Positions 12,394 to 12,991 of a stretch of DNA of 12,991 bases are shown one piece after another. How positions within the stretch are numbered: the first letter of the stretch is position 1; each line of letters starts with the position of its first letter. Source of the stretch: Actinomycetota bacterium (lineage in GTDB: Bacteria; Actinomycetota; Thermoleophilia; Solirubrobacterales; Solirubrobacteraceae). The stretch spans positions 1 through 12,991 of the forward strand of contig VAWY01000114.1 of assembly GCA_005888335.1 (NCBI GenBank), in the 5' to 3' direction. The notes beneath the pieces are model-generated. The model made no database searches and was not told the DNA's origin. It worked only from the letters and a program-made list of their open reading frames with translations. The translations under genes were made by a program, and so were the position numbers.

Positions 12394-12978
12394 TCAGCAA
12401 GGCCCGATTGCGCTGCCGACGCGGATCTCGCCGTCGGTCAGCGCGTCGGCCCGTAGTCCCCCCTTGTGGATGAGGGCCCGGAGGGTTCCCGGCTTTCCCG
12501 CCTTCTCAGTCAAGCGCTCCAAATGGGCGCACGGCTCACACAAGCGCTGGCCGAAGCACTCGACGTCGCCGATCCGGAAACGCTTCCCGACAAGAGCATT
12601 CAGGTCGATGCCGCGGCTGACGACGTTTCTACGGGCTTCCTCGGGAGCGAGTTGTCCTCGCGGAAGTCTCAATGCGTCGAGAACTTCCGCCTCGATGAGC
12701 GTGAGGTCGTGGCCGCGCCCGTGGGCGTTGGAGAACGTCCCGCGGTGATCGAAGTAGCGGTCACCCTCCAGGCCCCGGCCGGCTCGCACGGTGGCGTGCT
12801 GGACTCTGACCATCACCGCCTCGGCTTGCGGCGCGACCACGATGGCCTCAACGGTTCCGACGCGGCGTGAGGACGCGCTGTGGGAAGGTGCCCAGAGCGC
12901 CACATCGGCGGGGGCGATCACGTAGCCCAGTTCGACCGCGTCGAAGGTTTCCGGTCCCCCCAGCGGGTGCCACGCCAA
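12394..12978 (-). CDS. MOSC domain-containing protein, N-terminus uncertain
   Basis: Residues 41-194 (counted from a TTG at 12978) are a MOSC domain, the sulfur-carrier module of molybdenum cofactor sulfurases, here as a stand-alone protein. It starts GTVEAIVVAP (41-50) and contains GRGLEGDRYF (67-76), DLTLIEAEVL (91-100), ARRNVVSRGIDLNALVGKRF (115-134) and LCEPCAHLERLT (146-157). The conserved cysteines C147 and C150 are the expected sulfur- or metal-handling residues. Such proteins often detoxify or transfer sulfur, and the partner is unknown. Residues 1-40 are outside the domain. The frame stays open to the right window edge, so the true start may lie beyond it. A GTG at 12903 (VALWAPSH) is another candidate. 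No ribosome binding site settles this. Confidence 0.88.
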   Translation of the reverse strand: MAWHPLGGPETFDAVELGYVIAPADVALWAPSHSASSRRVGTVEAIVVAPQAEAVMVRVQHATVRAGRGLEGDRYFDHRGTFSNAHGRGHDLTLIEAEVLDALRLPRGQLAPEEARRNVVSRGIDLNALVGKRFRIGDVECFGQRLCEPCAHLERLTEKAGKPGTLRALIHKGGLRADALTDGEIRVGSAIGPC

Positions 12979-12991
12979 CCCGGGTGGCGCG

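Noticed and set aside
12345..12450. Plus-strand frame reading GITADGEQIDAAVPSARPD after the cupin gene
   Set aside because: It has no start, is short, and runs into the antisense of the MOSC gene, so I could not separate it from chance.

Overview
The window is about 70% GC, with strong G/C preference at third codon positions and many GTG starts. The gene families present are typical of soil Actinobacteria: LtrA, DUF2127 with a CxxC motif, DUF1707, an actinobacterial Usp-like domain fused to a DUF347/COG4705 membrane domain, an F420/FMN-type flavin-barrel protein, and a P450. A deep-branching actinobacterium such as Thermoleophilia/Solirubrobacterales is my best guess. That is inference from composition and gene content only.

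Layout. Position 1-30 holds the start of a minus-strand gene that runs off the left edge. A complete cytochrome P450 (191-1462, minus) follows, then a six-helix membrane protein of unknown function (1705-2595, minus). A tiny two-helix membrane protein (2624-2776, plus) is divergent from it. Next is a 5'-truncated, frameshifted metallophosphoesterase remnant (2810-3044, minus). A PadR regulator (3109-3612, minus) is divergent from a DUF1707/2TM protein (3651-4100, plus), and two palindromic boxes overlap the shared promoter. A PNPOx-like flavin protein (4286-4897, minus) and an alpha/beta hydrolase (5027-5869, minus) follow. An MBL-fold hydrolase (5922-6782, plus) diverges from the hydrolase and converges on LtrA (6828-8072, minus).

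The stretch 8073-8493 has no intact gene. It holds three consecutive hairpins just upstream of ltrA and a start-less reading frame that looks like a gene remnant. Then come DUF2127 (8494-9372, plus) and the Usp-DUF347 fusion (9527-10789, plus). A GNAT acetyltransferase broken by two compensating frameshifts (10803-11207, minus) is followed by a probable TetR-cupin operon (11280-12307, plus). A MOSC-domain protein (12394 to near the right edge, minus) closes the window.

Functionally this is a mosaic of short transcription units: small-molecule chemistry (P450, hydrolases, flavin protein, cupin, MOSC), membrane or stress proteins (LtrA, DUF2127, Usp-DUF347, DUF1707), and two local regulator-target pairs (PadR/DUF1707 and TetR/cupin). 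Several starts show a TAnnnT-like -10 box 6-7 nt before the start codon and no Shine-Dalgarno, so leaderless transcription seems common here. Decayed genes (metallophosphoesterase, GNAT, 8193-8381) suggest an accessory region undergoing erosion. I found no CRISPR array, tRNA, rRNA, transposase, phage gene or coherent new multi-gene system. The most interesting items are the structured ltrA leader, the Usp-DUF347 fusion and the PadR operator pair.
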